This document shows positions 1 to 6,540 of a stretch of DNA of 11,644 nucleotides, one piece after another. Origin of the DNA: Rhizobacter sp. (lineage in GTDB: Bacteria > Pseudomonadota > Gammaproteobacteria > Burkholderiales > Burkholderiaceae); assembly GCA_014379885.1 (NCBI GenBank), contig JACMKW010000458.1, forward strand, positions 1 through 11,644, written 5' to 3'. Under the pieces are notes generated by a model that ran no database searches, had not been told where the DNA came from, and worked only from the letters and a program-made list of their open reading frames with translations. Numbering within the stretch: the first letter of the stretch is position 1; every line of letters starts with the position of its first letter. The position numbers were made by a program, and so were the translations under genes.

Positions 1-1041
1 CTAGCCTGGGGCATTGCCGGGCCATTTGCCGGCATGCTGGCCGACCGCTTCGGCGCCTTCCGCGTGCTGATCGTCGGCAGCCTGCTGTACGCCGGTGGGC
101 TGGTGCTGATGGCGCTCTCCAGTTCGAGTCTGGCCTTCACTGGCAGTGCGGGGCTGATTCTGGGCATGGCGCAATCGGGCACCACCTATGCGGTGGTCTA
201 CGGCGTGATAGGTCGCACCGTGGCAGCCGACAAACGCAGCTGGGCCATGGGTGTGGCCGCGGCTGCAGGCTCGTTCGGCCAGTTCCTGATGCTGCCGGTG
301 GAGAACTGGTTGATCGGCAGCTTTGGCTGGCAGAACGCGCTCTTTCTTCTGGGCTGCCTGGCGCTGGCGATCGTGCCACTGGCCTTCGGCTTGAAGGAGC
401 CGGCACTCGCAAAACCCACCGGCCACCAGCAAAGCATTGGGGGCGCCGTGCGCGAAGCTTTTGGGTACCCCAGCTTCCAACTGCTGATGGCGGGTTACTT
501 CGTCTGCGGTTTTCAGGTGGTGTTCATCGGCGTGCACTTGCCCAGCTACCTGAAGGACCACGGGCTCACACCCCATGTGGCCACCATGGCATTGGCGCTG
601 ATCGGCCTCTTCAACGTGATCGGCACCTACGCCGCCGGGTCGCTTGGGCAACACATGCCCAAGAAGTACATCCTCTCCACCATCTACGCGCTACGCTCGG
701 TAGCCATTGTGGTGTTTCTGAGCGTGCCGCTCACGCCGTGGAGCGTGTACATCTTCTCGTCGGTGATGGGGGTGTTATGGCTGTCGACCGTGCCGCCCAC
801 CAATGCGGTGATCGCGCAGATCTTCGGTGTGCAGTACATGTCGATGCTTGGCGGCTTTGTGTTCCTGAGCCACCAAGTGGGCGCGTTCCTGGGCGTGTGG
901 CTGGGCGGCAAGCTGTACGACGGCACCGGCAGCTACGACGTGGTGTGGTGGATCGCAGTGGGCCTGGGGGTTTTCGCTGCCCTTGTCAACTTGCCGGTGC
1001 GCGAGGCGGCGATTGCACGTGTCGCACCCCGCGCGGCCTGA
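1..1041 (+). CDS. MFS transporter, 3' part (5' end outside window)
   Basis: The frame is open from base 1, so the N-terminus lies upstream; 346 residues are visible. They form a run of hydrophobic segments consistent with about ten of the twelve helices of a major facilitator. The first visible residues include GMLADRFGAFRV, matching the MFS loop 2-3 signature (G-x-x-x-D-R-x-G-x-R-x) after helix 2. The mid-protein stretch around residues 130-150 (LKEPALAKPTGHQQS) is the hydrophilic central loop between the two six-helix halves. The general look is that of monocarboxylate/oxalate-formate-type MFS carriers, but the substrate cannot be read from sequence. The stop codon lies one base before the start of the next small ORF, suggesting co-translation. 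The family is secure; the substrate is unknown. Confidence 0.9.
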   Translation, partial: LAWGIAGPFAGMLADRFGAFRVLIVGSLLYAGGLVLMALSSSSLAFTGSAGLILGMAQSGTTYAVVYGVIGRTVAADKRSWAMGVAAAAGSFGQFLMLPVENWLIGSFGWQNALFLLGCLALAIVPLAFGLKEPALAKPTGHQQSIGGAVREAFGYPSFQLLMAGYFVCGFQVVFIGVHLPSYLKDHGLTPHVATMALALIGLFNVIGTYAAGSLGQHMPKKYILSTIYALRSVAIVVFLSVPLTPWSVYIFSSVMGVLWLSTVPPTNAVIAQIFGVQYMSMLGGFVFLSHQVGAFLGVWLGGKLYDGTGSYDVVWWIAVGLGVFAALVNLPVREAAIARVAPRAA

Positions 1042-1042
1042 G

Positions 1043-1165
1043 ATGAAGCTGCGCCGCGCTGCCGCCTGGTCCGCCGCGACGCTGGCGCTGCTGCTGGTGT
1101 TTGCCGCCTACCTGCAGCCTGATCTGGCGTATACGCTCGCCAATCAACTCTGGAACTGCTTCTAG
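1043..1165 (+). CDS. Small single-pass membrane peptide (40 aa)
   Basis: An ATG one base after the MFS stop (TGAGATG) opens a 40-codon frame ending in TAG. The product starts MKLRRAAAW, so it has a positively charged N-terminus. A hydrophobic helix follows at about residues 8-24 (AWSAATLALLLVFAAYL), then a short polar tail ending LANQLWNCF. The charge pattern predicts a single inner-membrane span with the basic end in the cytoplasm. There is no lipobox. Tight spacing to the transporter suggests translational coupling. From memory, peptides of this shape ending in Trp-x-Cys-Phe occur in other Burkholderiales, but this was not searched. No function can be assigned; it may assist the transporter or be independent. 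Confidence 0.6.
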   Translation: MKLRRAAAWSAATLALLLVFAAYLQPDLAYTLANQLWNCF

Positions 1166-1172
1166 GATGAGT

Positions 1173-1250
1173 CACCCCCAAAGCTCACTTCGTTCGCCGC
1201 GCCCCGAGGGGGATGCTCGGCGCCCTTCGGGCGGCCGTGCGGGCGCCGAG
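1173..1250. repeat. GC-rich palindromic intergenic repeat (REP-like)
   Basis: The 78 bp between the 40-aa peptide gene and the dehydrogenase have palindromic structure. There is a perfect 10-bp inverted repeat, CTCGGCGCCC at 1216-1225 and GGGCGCCGAG at 1241-1250. A nested small hairpin CGCCC-TTC-GGGCG lies at 1221-1233, and a CCCC-GA-GGGG motif at 1202-1211. Elements of this wording (CCCCCAAAGCTCACTTCG... then CCCTTCGGGCGGCC) recur between genes in Comamonadaceae genomes, as far as I recall. Only one copy is present in this window, so repetitiveness must be tested on the genome. It ends directly against the ATG at 1251. Confidence 0.6.
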
Positions 1251-2057
1251 ATGCATGTCATCGTGATCACAGGTGCCTCCGAAGGCATAGGCGCCGAGAT
1301 GGCTCGCCAGTGGGCGGCTCGCGGCCAGGCCAACACCGCGCTCGTGCTGGCGGCCCGCAATGTCGAGAAGCTCGAAGCCGTGGCCGCTGAATGCCGCGAG
1401 TTCGGCAGCCAGGTGCTGGTGCAGCGTTGCGACGTGGGTGTGCAAGGCGACTGCGTGGCCCTGCTGAATGCCACCATCAAATCATTCGGCCGGCTGGACA
1501 CGCTGGTCAACAACGCGGGCATGTCGGCGCAGGCCCTGTTCAGCGAAGTGACCGACCTGGGTTGGTACGAAACACTGATGCGCATCAACCATTGGGGCAG
1601 TGTGTGGTGCACCCATGCAGCGCTGCCGCACCTGCTGGCCACACGCGGGCGCATCGTGGGCGTCTCCAGCCTGGCCGGGCTGGTGGGGGTTCCGGGGCGC
1701 ACGGCGTATTGCGGCACCAAGTTCGCGATGACCGGGTTCTTCGAGGCGCTGCGCGTCGAGCTGGTTTCTGCAGGCGTGAGCGTCACGCTCGCCTACCCCG
1801 GCGTGGTGTCCACCGAGATCCGCTACCGCGGCTTCAATGCGAAGGGCGAGGCCGCCGGCAAGAGCGGGCTCAATGAGGCCGGTGCCATGAGCGTGGAGAC
1901 CTGCGCGCGGCTCATCATCGACGGCACCGAGGCACGCGAGCGCGACATCGTCATGACCGGCAAAGGCAAGCTCGGGCGCTGGCTGAAGCTGATCGCTCCT
2001 GGCGTGGTCGACAAACTGGCGCTCAAGGCGCTGAACGATCACGCCCGGCCCCAATGA
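1251..2057 (+). CDS. Short-chain dehydrogenase/reductase (SDR)
   Basis: A 268-residue NAD(P)-dependent oxidoreductase of the classical SDR type. The nucleotide-binding motif TGASEGIG is at residues 7-14 and the structural NNAG at 87-90. The catalytic set is Ser140 (GVSSLAG) and Tyr153-x-x-x-Lys157 (YCGTK). PGVVSTEI near residue 185 is the usual post-active-site segment. The C-terminus carries a basic/hydrophobic stretch (GRWLKLIAPGVVDKLALKAL), as in some membrane-associated SDRs. The substrate is unknown. The start at 1251 places the glycine motif at the normal distance from the N-terminus. An in-frame ATG at 1167 would add 28 residues that are purely a translation of the palindromic repeat. 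The stop overlaps the next start (ATGA), indicating coupling to the methyltransferase. Confidence 0.88.
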   Translation: MHVIVITGASEGIGAEMARQWAARGQANTALVLAARNVEKLEAVAAECREFGSQVLVQRCDVGVQGDCVALLNATIKSFGRLDTLVNNAGMSAQALFSEVTDLGWYETLMRINHWGSVWCTHAALPHLLATRGRIVGVSSLAGLVGVPGRTAYCGTKFAMTGFFEALRVELVSAGVSVTLAYPGVVSTEIRYRGFNAKGEAAGKSGLNEAGAMSVETCARLIIDGTEARERDIVMTGKGKLGRWLKLIAPGVVDKLALKALNDHARPQ

Positions 2058-2644
2058 CGCTCGCACCGTCGCCTTGGGTTGTGCGCTGGTCGCACCTCGT
2101 GCCGCAAGGTGCGAGCGTGCTTGATGTGGCCTGCGGCAGTGGGCGGCACGTCGTCTGGTTTGCCGACCGGGGCTGCCGGGTGACCGGCGTCGACCGAGAC
2201 GCCGCCGCCATCGAGCCCCTGCGCGGCCAAGGCGAATTGCTGGTGGCCGACATCGAAACAGGCCCCTGGCCGCTGCCAGGCCGCCAATTCGACGCCGTTG
2301 TCGTGACAAATTACCTCTGGCGCCCCTTGCTGCCAACCTTGCTGAACAGCCTGGCCGACGGCGGTGTGTGGATCTACGAAACTTTCGCCGACGGTAACCA
2401 GAAGGTCGGCAAACCCAGTAATCCCGCCTTCTTGCTGCAACCCGAAGAACTGCTGGAGGCCGCGCGTGGCCTGGAGATCGTGGCCTACGAAAACGGGTTT
2501 CTCGACGCCCCGCCGCGCTTTGTGCAACGCCTCGTGGCAGTGAAACTCCGGAGTGGCGCCCGCCTCCCGGCCCTTCATGGCCTCGCCCATGCGGCAGCCA
2601 CCGAGGGGCGGCTAAAATCTTCGGATTCCGAGGAACCCGCATGA
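2054..2644 (+). CDS. Class I SAM-dependent methyltransferase
   Basis: A 196-residue protein with the Rossmann methyltransferase signature. Motif I is [19 protein letters not shown] at residues 19-37. Motif II is the acidic GVDRD just after it, and motif III/IV is the [15 protein letters not shown] stretch around residue 80. This resembles small TehB/UbiG-like methyltransferases common in Burkholderiales. The acceptor (small molecule, protein or RNA) cannot be inferred. The gene overlaps its neighbours by 4 bp on both sides (ATGA at 2054 and at 2641), so it is translationally tied to the SDR and dapA. The last ten codons coincide with the dapA promoter and ribosome-binding site, so the C-terminal tail (about [10 protein letters not shown]) is probably not functionally constrained. 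Confidence 0.85.
   Translation: MTLAPSPWVVRWSHLVPQGASVLDVACGSGRHVVWFADRGCRVTGVDRDAAAIEPLRGQGELLVADIETGPWPLPGRQFDAVVVTNYLWRPLLPTLLNSLADGGVWIYETFADGNQKVGKPSNPAFLLQPEELLEAARGLEIVAYENGFLDAPPRFVQRLVAVKLRSGARLPALHGLAHAAATEGRLKSSDSEEPA
2613..2635 (+). promoter_or_regulatory. Likely dapA promoter -10 and strong ribosome-binding site
   Basis: TAAAAT at 2613-2618 matches the sigma-70 -10 hexamer in five of six bases. GAGGAA at 2630-2635 sits five bases before the dapA ATG, an excellent Shine-Dalgarno site. No convincing -35 is seen (TGCGGC would be at 17-bp spacing). The element lies inside the methyltransferase coding end, so dapA could be expressed separately from the upstream genes. This is motif evidence only. 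Confidence 0.5.
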
Positions 2645-3522
2645 AACCCATTGTTGGCAGCATCGTGGCGCTGATCACGCCGATGCACGAAGACAGCAGC
2701 GTTGACTACGCCGCGCTGCGCCGCCTGATCGACTGGCACATCGCCGAAGGCACCGACTGCATCGGCGTGGTGGGCACCACCGGCGAGTCGCCCACGGTGT
2801 CGGTCGAAGAGCATTGCGAAATCATCCGCGTGGCCATTGAGCAAGCGCGTGGCCGCGTGCCGGTGATGGCCGGCACCGGTGGCAACTCCACACGCGAAGC
2901 CATCGAGCTGTCGCGGTACGCCAAAAAGGTGGGCGCCGATTGCACGCTGTCGGTCGTGCCCTACTACAACAAGCCCTCGCAAGAAGGCATCTACGCACAC
3001 TTCAAGGCCATCGCCGAAGCGGTCGACGTGCCGATGGTGCTGTACAACGTGCCGGGCCGCACCGTGGCCGACATGCTGCCCGAAACCACGCTGCGATTGG
3101 CGCAGGTGCCTGGTGTCATCGGCATCAAAGAGGCCACCGGCAACATCGAACGCGCGTGCACGCTGATCAAGCAGGCCCCCAAGGGCTTCTCGATCTATTC
3201 GGGCGATGACCCCACCGCGGTGGCTTTGATGCTGCTGGGCGGCCATGGCAACGTGAGCGTTACCGCCAACGTGGTGCCGAGGGCCATGCATGAGTTGTGC
3301 AAGGCCGCCGTTGCGGGCCAGGCCAAGGAAGCAGCGCAAATCCACCTGAAGCTGCTGCCGCTGCACAAGAATTTGTTCGTCGAATCCAGCCCCACACCTA
3401 CCAAATGGGCGCTGTCCCGGCTGGGCCTGTGTGGCGCCACCGTGCGCCTGCCCATTCTTCCTCTCACCCCCGCCGGCCAGACGGTGGTGGAACAAGCGCT
3501 GCGTGAGTCGGGTCTGCTCTGA
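2641..3522 (+). CDS. dapA: 4-hydroxy-tetrahydrodipicolinate synthase
   Basis: DapA condenses pyruvate with L-aspartate semialdehyde, the first committed step to diaminopimelate and lysine. At 293 residues it has the family length (E. coli 292). Key residues are visible: GTTGES with Thr46/Thr47, Tyr109 ([10 protein letters not shown]), LYNVPGRT with Tyr135 and Arg140, and the Schiff-base Lys163 in GIKEATG. These correspond to E. coli Thr44/45, Tyr107, Tyr133, Arg138 and Lys161. The start is set by a strong GAGGAA site five bases upstream, and it overlaps the methyltransferase stop. bamC follows after about 110 bp, the arrangement known from E. coli (dapA-nlpB/dapX) and widely conserved. Identification is secure. 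Confidence 0.97.
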   Translation: MKPIVGSIVALITPMHEDSSVDYAALRRLIDWHIAEGTDCIGVVGTTGESPTVSVEEHCEIIRVAIEQARGRVPVMAGTGGNSTREAIELSRYAKKVGADCTLSVVPYYNKPSQEGIYAHFKAIAEAVDVPMVLYNVPGRTVADMLPETTLRLAQVPGVIGIKEATGNIERACTLIKQAPKGFSIYSGDDPTAVALMLLGGHGNVSVTANVVPRAMHELCKAAVAGQAKEAAQIHLKLLPLHKNLFVESSPTPTKWALSRLGLCGATVRLPILPLTPAGQTVVEQALRESGLL

Positions 3523-3633
3523 GTTGATGCTGCTGCCTCATCTGCAGGCGCGGCTCTATCCCCACCTCCCACCTCCCTTCACCCGGCTTGCATGGCAGCC
3601 CGCCTCGGTCTGCTCCCTTCGGAGATGCTTAAC

Positions 3634-4788
3634 GTGATTCGCCTTCCCTTTCGCCTTCCCTTTCCACGTGCTCTCGGCTCTGTTGCCACCAGCCTGGTGT
3701 TCCTGTGTTCCCTGACGGCCTGCTCGACCATTGACAGCGCGGTCTCCGGCGACAAGGTCGACTACCGCAGCGCCAAGGCCAAACCCACGCCACTGGAAGT
3801 GCCGCCCGATCTCACACAGCTCGCGGTAGACCCTCGCTATGCACCGCAAGCCGGTGTCATCAGTGCCGCTGCGCTGCAAGCACCGGGTGCGGCGGCCTCT
3901 GCGCCAGTCAGCAACCTGGTGGCGCCGTTGTCACTGGGCGACGTCCGCATCGAGCGCCAGGGCAACCTGCGTTACCTGAGCACCTCGCTCACGCCCGATT
4001 TGCTGTGGCCCCAGCTTCAGGCCTTCTGGAAAGAGCGCGGGCTCACGCTGGCGGTCGACCAGGCCGAACTGGGCGTGATGGAAACCGAGTGGACCGAAAA
4101 CCGGGCCAAGCTGTCCGACGACATCATCCGCAAGACGCTGGGCAGGGTGTTCGACTCGTTGTTCTCCACCGGCGAGCGCGACAAGTACCGCACGCGCGTC
4201 GAGCGCACGGCCAAGGGCACCGACATCTACATCGCGCACCGCGGCATGGAAGAGGTCTACACCACCCAGCTCAAGGATGCGACCGGCTGGCGGCCGCGCC
4301 CGAGCGACCCTTTCCTGGAAGGCGAGATGCTGTCACGCCTGATGGTCAAGCTGGGCGCCAAGGATGAAGTGGCCAAGGCAGCCGTTGCGCAAGCTACATC
4401 AGCGCCCGCCGCTCCAACTCGAGCACGTTTGCTCAGCGGCCGCCCGGCCGCCACGCTGCAGCTGGATGAAAGTTTCGATCGCGCCTGGCGCCGTGTCGGC
4501 CTGGCACTCGATCGCAGCGGCTTCACTGTGGAAGATCGTGACCGTGCGCAAGGCCTCTATTTCGTGCGCTACGTTGACCCGGCCCAAGCCGGCAAAGATG
4601 AGCCCGGCTTCTTCGCCAAGCTCTTCAGCGGTGACGACAAGAAGCTGGGCGGCCCTGTCAAGTACCGCGTGAGCGTCAAAGCCGAAGGCGATGTCAGCAC
4701 CGTCTCGGTGTTGGATACCAAGGGCGCACCCGAAAACGGCGATGCAGGCCAGCGCATCGTCAAGCTGCTGGTTGACGACCTGAAGTGA
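3634..4788 (+). CDS. bamC: Outer-membrane assembly lipoprotein BamC
   Basis: BamC (NlpB/DapX) is an accessory lipoprotein of the BAM complex that inserts beta-barrel proteins into the outer membrane. From the chosen GTG the protein has 384 residues (E. coli 344). A signal peptide leads to the lipobox LTAC with the lipidated Cys30. The extended segment VDYRSAKAKPTPLEVPPDLT follows, corresponding to the flexible N-terminal region that packs on BamD. Two helix-grip domains come next (about residues 106-241 and 273-384), joined by an Ala/Pro-rich linker. GTG at 3634 is preferred because GGAG at 3621-3624 lies nine bases before it. ATG at 3625 abuts that site, and ATG at 3592 adds an unlikely leader. 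The position behind dapA supports the call. Confidence 0.9.
   Translation: MIRLPFRLPFPRALGSVATSLVFLCSLTACSTIDSAVSGDKVDYRSAKAKPTPLEVPPDLTQLAVDPRYAPQAGVISAAALQAPGAAASAPVSNLVAPLSLGDVRIERQGNLRYLSTSLTPDLLWPQLQAFWKERGLTLAVDQAELGVMETEWTENRAKLSDDIIRKTLGRVFDSLFSTGERDKYRTRVERTAKGTDIYIAHRGMEEVYTTQLKDATGWRPRPSDPFLEGEMLSRLMVKLGAKDEVAKAAVAQATSAPAAPTRARLLSGRPAATLQLDESFDRAWRRVGLALDRSGFTVEDRDRAQGLYFVRYVDPAQAGKDEPGFFAKLFSGDDKKLGGPVKYRVSVKAEGDVSTVSVLDTKGAPENGDAGQRIVKLLVDDLK
3640..3663 (+). repeat. Tandem 12-bp duplication in bamC signal sequence
   Basis: CGCCTTCCCTTT occurs twice head to tail (3640-3651 and 3652-3663), encoding RLPFRLPF at the start of the BamC signal peptide. The duplication keeps frame and adds four residues to the basic n-region. 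Confidence 0.8.
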
Positions 4789-4807
4789 GCGCGCAGCGCA
4801 TCAAACC

Positions 4808-5593
4808 ATGATGCGCTTTTGCAGCCTGGGCAGCGGCAGCACCGGCAACGCCACGCTGGTCGAAGCACGCAGTGGCACCACGGTGAGCCGCGTGCTCATC
4901 GATTGCGGCTTTTCGCTGCGCGAACTCGAACGACGCCTGGCGCGCGCCGGGCTCACATCGACCGACATCCATGCGGTATTCATCACGCACGAGCATGGTG
5001 ACCACGTCGGCTGCGCGTTGACGCTGGCGCGCCGACATCGCGTCCCGCTGTGGACCAGCCGCGGCACCTGGCGCGCCATCGGCGAGCCGGAGTTGCCTGA
5101 CGAGTTGCTGCATTTCGCGCGTGACATGTCGTCGATCGCTGTCGGCAATCTGGAGTTGATTCCCTACACCGTGCCGCACGATGCTCACGAACCGCTGCAA
5201 TTGTGTGTGAGTGATGGCGCGGTACGCCTGGGCGTGCTCACCGACGCCGGGTCCATCACGCCGCACCTGTTGGCTCAGCTGCAAGGCTGCGACGCCTTGC
5301 TGCTGGAGTGCAACCACGACCGCAGCATGCTTGCGAACTCGGCCTACCCCGCGTCACTGAAAGCGCGCATTTCGGGGCGGCTGGGCCACCTGGCCAACGA
5401 CACTGCGGCCGAAATCCTGGCCGGCTGCATGCATGGCGGGTTGAAGCAGTTGGTGGCAGCTCATCTGAGTGAACGCAACAACCGTCCGGCGTTGGCCCAA
5501 GCAGCCCTGGCACCCCTGCTCGGAGGTTGCCCCGAGGATGTGCTCGTTGCAGATCCGGTACTCGGGTTTGACTGGCTGCATATCGCGCAGTGA
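4808..5593 (+). CDS. Metallo-beta-lactamase-fold hydrolase (YycJ/WalJ-like)
   Basis: A 261-residue protein of the MBL superfamily. It opens with MRFCSLGSGSTGN, typical of the YycJ/WalJ exonuclease-like branch. The metal-binding signature THEHGDHVG gives His61, His63, Asp65 and His66. Further probable ligands are His124 (TVPHDAHEP), Asp146 (LTDAGS) and the late His219 (AAHLSERNN). In Firmicutes YycJ/WalJ is a 5'-3' DNA exonuclease linked to mismatch repair; in betaproteobacteria the role is untested, so nuclease activity is inference. The gene starts 19 bp after bamC with no clear Shine-Dalgarno site. ATG at 4808 and at 4811 are both possible and differ by one residue. A strong terminator follows 18 bp after the stop. 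Confidence 0.88.
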   Translation: MMRFCSLGSGSTGNATLVEARSGTTVSRVLIDCGFSLRELERRLARAGLTSTDIHAVFITHEHGDHVGCALTLARRHRVPLWTSRGTWRAIGEPELPDELLHFARDMSSIAVGNLELIPYTVPHDAHEPLQLCVSDGAVRLGVLTDAGSITPHLLAQLQGCDALLLECNHDRSMLANSAYPASLKARISGRLGHLANDTAAEILAGCMHGGLKQLVAAHLSERNNRPALAQAALAPLLGGCPEDVLVADPVLGFDWLHIAQ

Positions 5594-5611
5594 CGCTGAT
5601 GCGACGCCCAT

Positions 5612-5639
5612 AAAAAAAGCCGCCCGGAGGCGGCTTTTT
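5612..5639. terminator. Bidirectional intrinsic terminator
   Basis: A perfect GCCGCC/GGCGGC stem (5619-5624 and 5629-5634) with a CGGA loop is flanked by seven A on the left and five T on the right, which extend the pairing. It sits between the rightward MBL hydrolase gene and the leftward lipoprotein gene, and the A/T tracts make it work for both. Confidence 0.93.
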
Positions 5640-5659
5640 CGAAATCGGCAAGCGCCGAT

Positions 5660-5878
5660 TTACTTGCTGGCTGCGGAAGCTGCAGCCGTGGCGCTGGAAG
5701 CAGCAGCAGCGGCGGAAGAAGCTGCGGCCATGGCCGACGAAGCGGCGGCGTCAGCCATCGGAGCGACAGCCGAGGCGGCTGCAGCAGCGGCAGCAGGAGC
5801 TGCCTCTTCGGGCTTCTTGCCGCAAGCGGCCAGAGCAACAGCAACAACCAGGGAGGCCAACAGAAGCGACTTATTCAT
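5660..5878 (-). CDS. Small alanine/serine-rich lipoprotein with heptad repeats
   Basis: A 72-residue lipoprotein. MNKSLLLASLVVAVALAAC is a signal peptide with lipobox LAAC and lipidated Cys19, so the mature chain is 54 residues. CGKKPEEAAP follows (no Asp at +2, so outer-membrane sorting is expected), then a region of almost only Ala and Ser; about half of all residues are Ala. Residues 44-71 are four seven-residue units (AAASSAM, AAASSAA, AAASSAT, AAASAAS), and the last residue is Lys72. A strong site GAGGAA stands five bases before the ATG. An upstream TATAAT (6019-6014) implies a leader of about 130 nt with an 18-bp palindrome. The size and C-terminal Lys recall Lpp/OprI, but homology is not shown. 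Annotation as a hypothetical lipoprotein is safe. Confidence 0.85.
   Translation of the reverse strand: MNKSLLLASLVVAVALAACGKKPEEAAPAAAAAAASAVAPMADAAASSAMAAASSAAAAASSATAAASAASK
5666..5749 (-). repeat. Four 21-bp coding units (AAASSAx heptads)
   Basis: Residues 44-71 of the small lipoprotein repeat with an exact seven-residue period. The codons differ between units (for example GCC GCC GCT TCG TCG, GCC GCA GCT TCT TCC, GCT GCT GCT TCC AGC), so the amino-acid pattern is kept while the DNA has drifted. Confidence 0.75.
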
Positions 5879-5903
5879 ACTTATTCCTCAGTGAAAGGTT
5901 CAG

Positions 5904-5921
5904 ACAATTACCGGTAATTGT
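5904..5921. promoter_or_regulatory. 18-bp perfect palindrome in lipoprotein leader
   Basis: ACAATTACCGGTAATTGT equals its own reverse complement. It lies 25 bp upstream of the lipoprotein ATG, within the presumed 5' leader. In DNA it could be a dimeric regulator site. In RNA it would fold as a 7-bp stem with a CCGG loop just ahead of the ribosome-binding site. Which of the two applies cannot be decided from sequence. Confidence 0.55.
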
Positions 5922-6013
5922 GGGAACCCTCCATCCTGGCAGATCCCCAACGTCTCAGGCGCATGCTACGTTCGAAAAAAACACGAGCGAGCATCTCCAG
6001 CGCCTAGCCCACG

Positions 6014-6046
6014 ATTATACCCAGCCTAAGGGACATCCCTATAGGC
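6014..6046 (-). promoter_or_regulatory. Likely lipoprotein promoter with inverted repeat at -35
   Basis: TATAAT (perfect -10) is read on the minus strand at 6019-6014. The -35 position (ATAGGG, 6042-6037) is poor. It falls inside an inverted repeat at 6024-6046 with arms GCCTA-AGGGA and TCCCT-A-TAGGC around a CA centre and one unpaired A. The repeat also covers the stop codon of the upstream gene. A weak -35 under a palindrome suggests activator or repressor binding; this is inference. The remaining leader (5922-6006) holds no gene that I can support. Confidence 0.5.
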
Positions 6047-6530
6047 CCAAGTTCGTCGCAGGAAAAGCCTCTTCAGATCGTTGCAAAAGCGCATCAAGGT
6101 TGTCGCGCACGCGAATGGCGTCGGCGGGGTCGAAGGACAGGCTGGCCCGGTAATGCTCAGGATCGAGCACACGCAGCGTGACCAGGCTTGGCGCCAGGAA
6201 CAGGCCCTGCAACTGGCCGGCATCGGCCTCGGCGATCGCCCTGCACTCGACCACATGGGCCCACTGCCGGCGCCACGTCACCCAACGTGTGTGGCGACGC
6301 GGGAACTCATCGAAGGTCTGCGCCAGCACGGTCAGCTTTCGGTGTGCATAGGCCCAGCGTGTCAGGCTCTCGATCACGGCACGATCGCCCAGCGGCCAAT
6401 CGGCAAAGTTGGGGTCGGCAATAAAAACTTCACGGCACCCCTGATCTGCCGCCAACGCAAACGCATCGCGCAAGGCGTCGTGAAACTCGCTGCGGGAGGT
6501 AATGATTCTGGGCGGCGGCAGTTCGCTCAT
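6039..6530 (-). CDS. Uncharacterised protein downstream of roxA (DUF7931-like)
   Basis: A 163-residue soluble protein without signal peptide or membrane span. Visible features are an N-terminal SRSEFHDALRDAFALAA helix and a strand-like CREVFIADPNFADWPLGDRAVIESL. The striking conserved-looking block HRKLTVLAQTFDEF-RRHTRWVTWRRQWAHVVECR is rich in Trp, Arg and His. A C-terminal segment LDPEHYRASLSFDPADAIRVRDNLDALLQRS follows. It resembles proteins carrying the domain I know as DUF7931, recalled and not verified. The start follows GAGGAA with four bases between (CGCC), and the gene begins 10 bp after the oxygenase stop, so the two are almost certainly co-transcribed. No enzymatic function is claimed. 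Confidence 0.8.
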   Translation of the reverse strand: MSELPPPRIITSRSEFHDALRDAFALAADQGCREVFIADPNFADWPLGDRAVIESLTRWAYAHRKLTVLAQTFDEFPRRHTRWVTWRRQWAHVVECRAIAEADAGQLQGLFLAPSLVTLRVLDPEHYRASLSFDPADAIRVRDNLDALLQRSEEAFPATNLGL

Positions 6531-6540
6531 GGCGTTCCTC

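Noticed and set aside
1482..2678. 398-codon open frame on the minus strand across the SDR, methyltransferase and dapA start
   Set aside because: It is antisense to three well-supported genes and its translation is Arg/Ala-rich without motifs; typical of high-GC shadow frames.
2575..3495. 306-codon open frame on the minus strand opposite dapA
   Set aside because: dapA is unambiguous on the plus strand; the antisense product has no motif or ribosome-binding site.
5975..5981. Run of seven T on the minus strand in the lipoprotein leader, considered as an attenuator or small-RNA terminator
   Set aside because: The sequence just before it does not form a convincing GC stem, so termination there is not supported.
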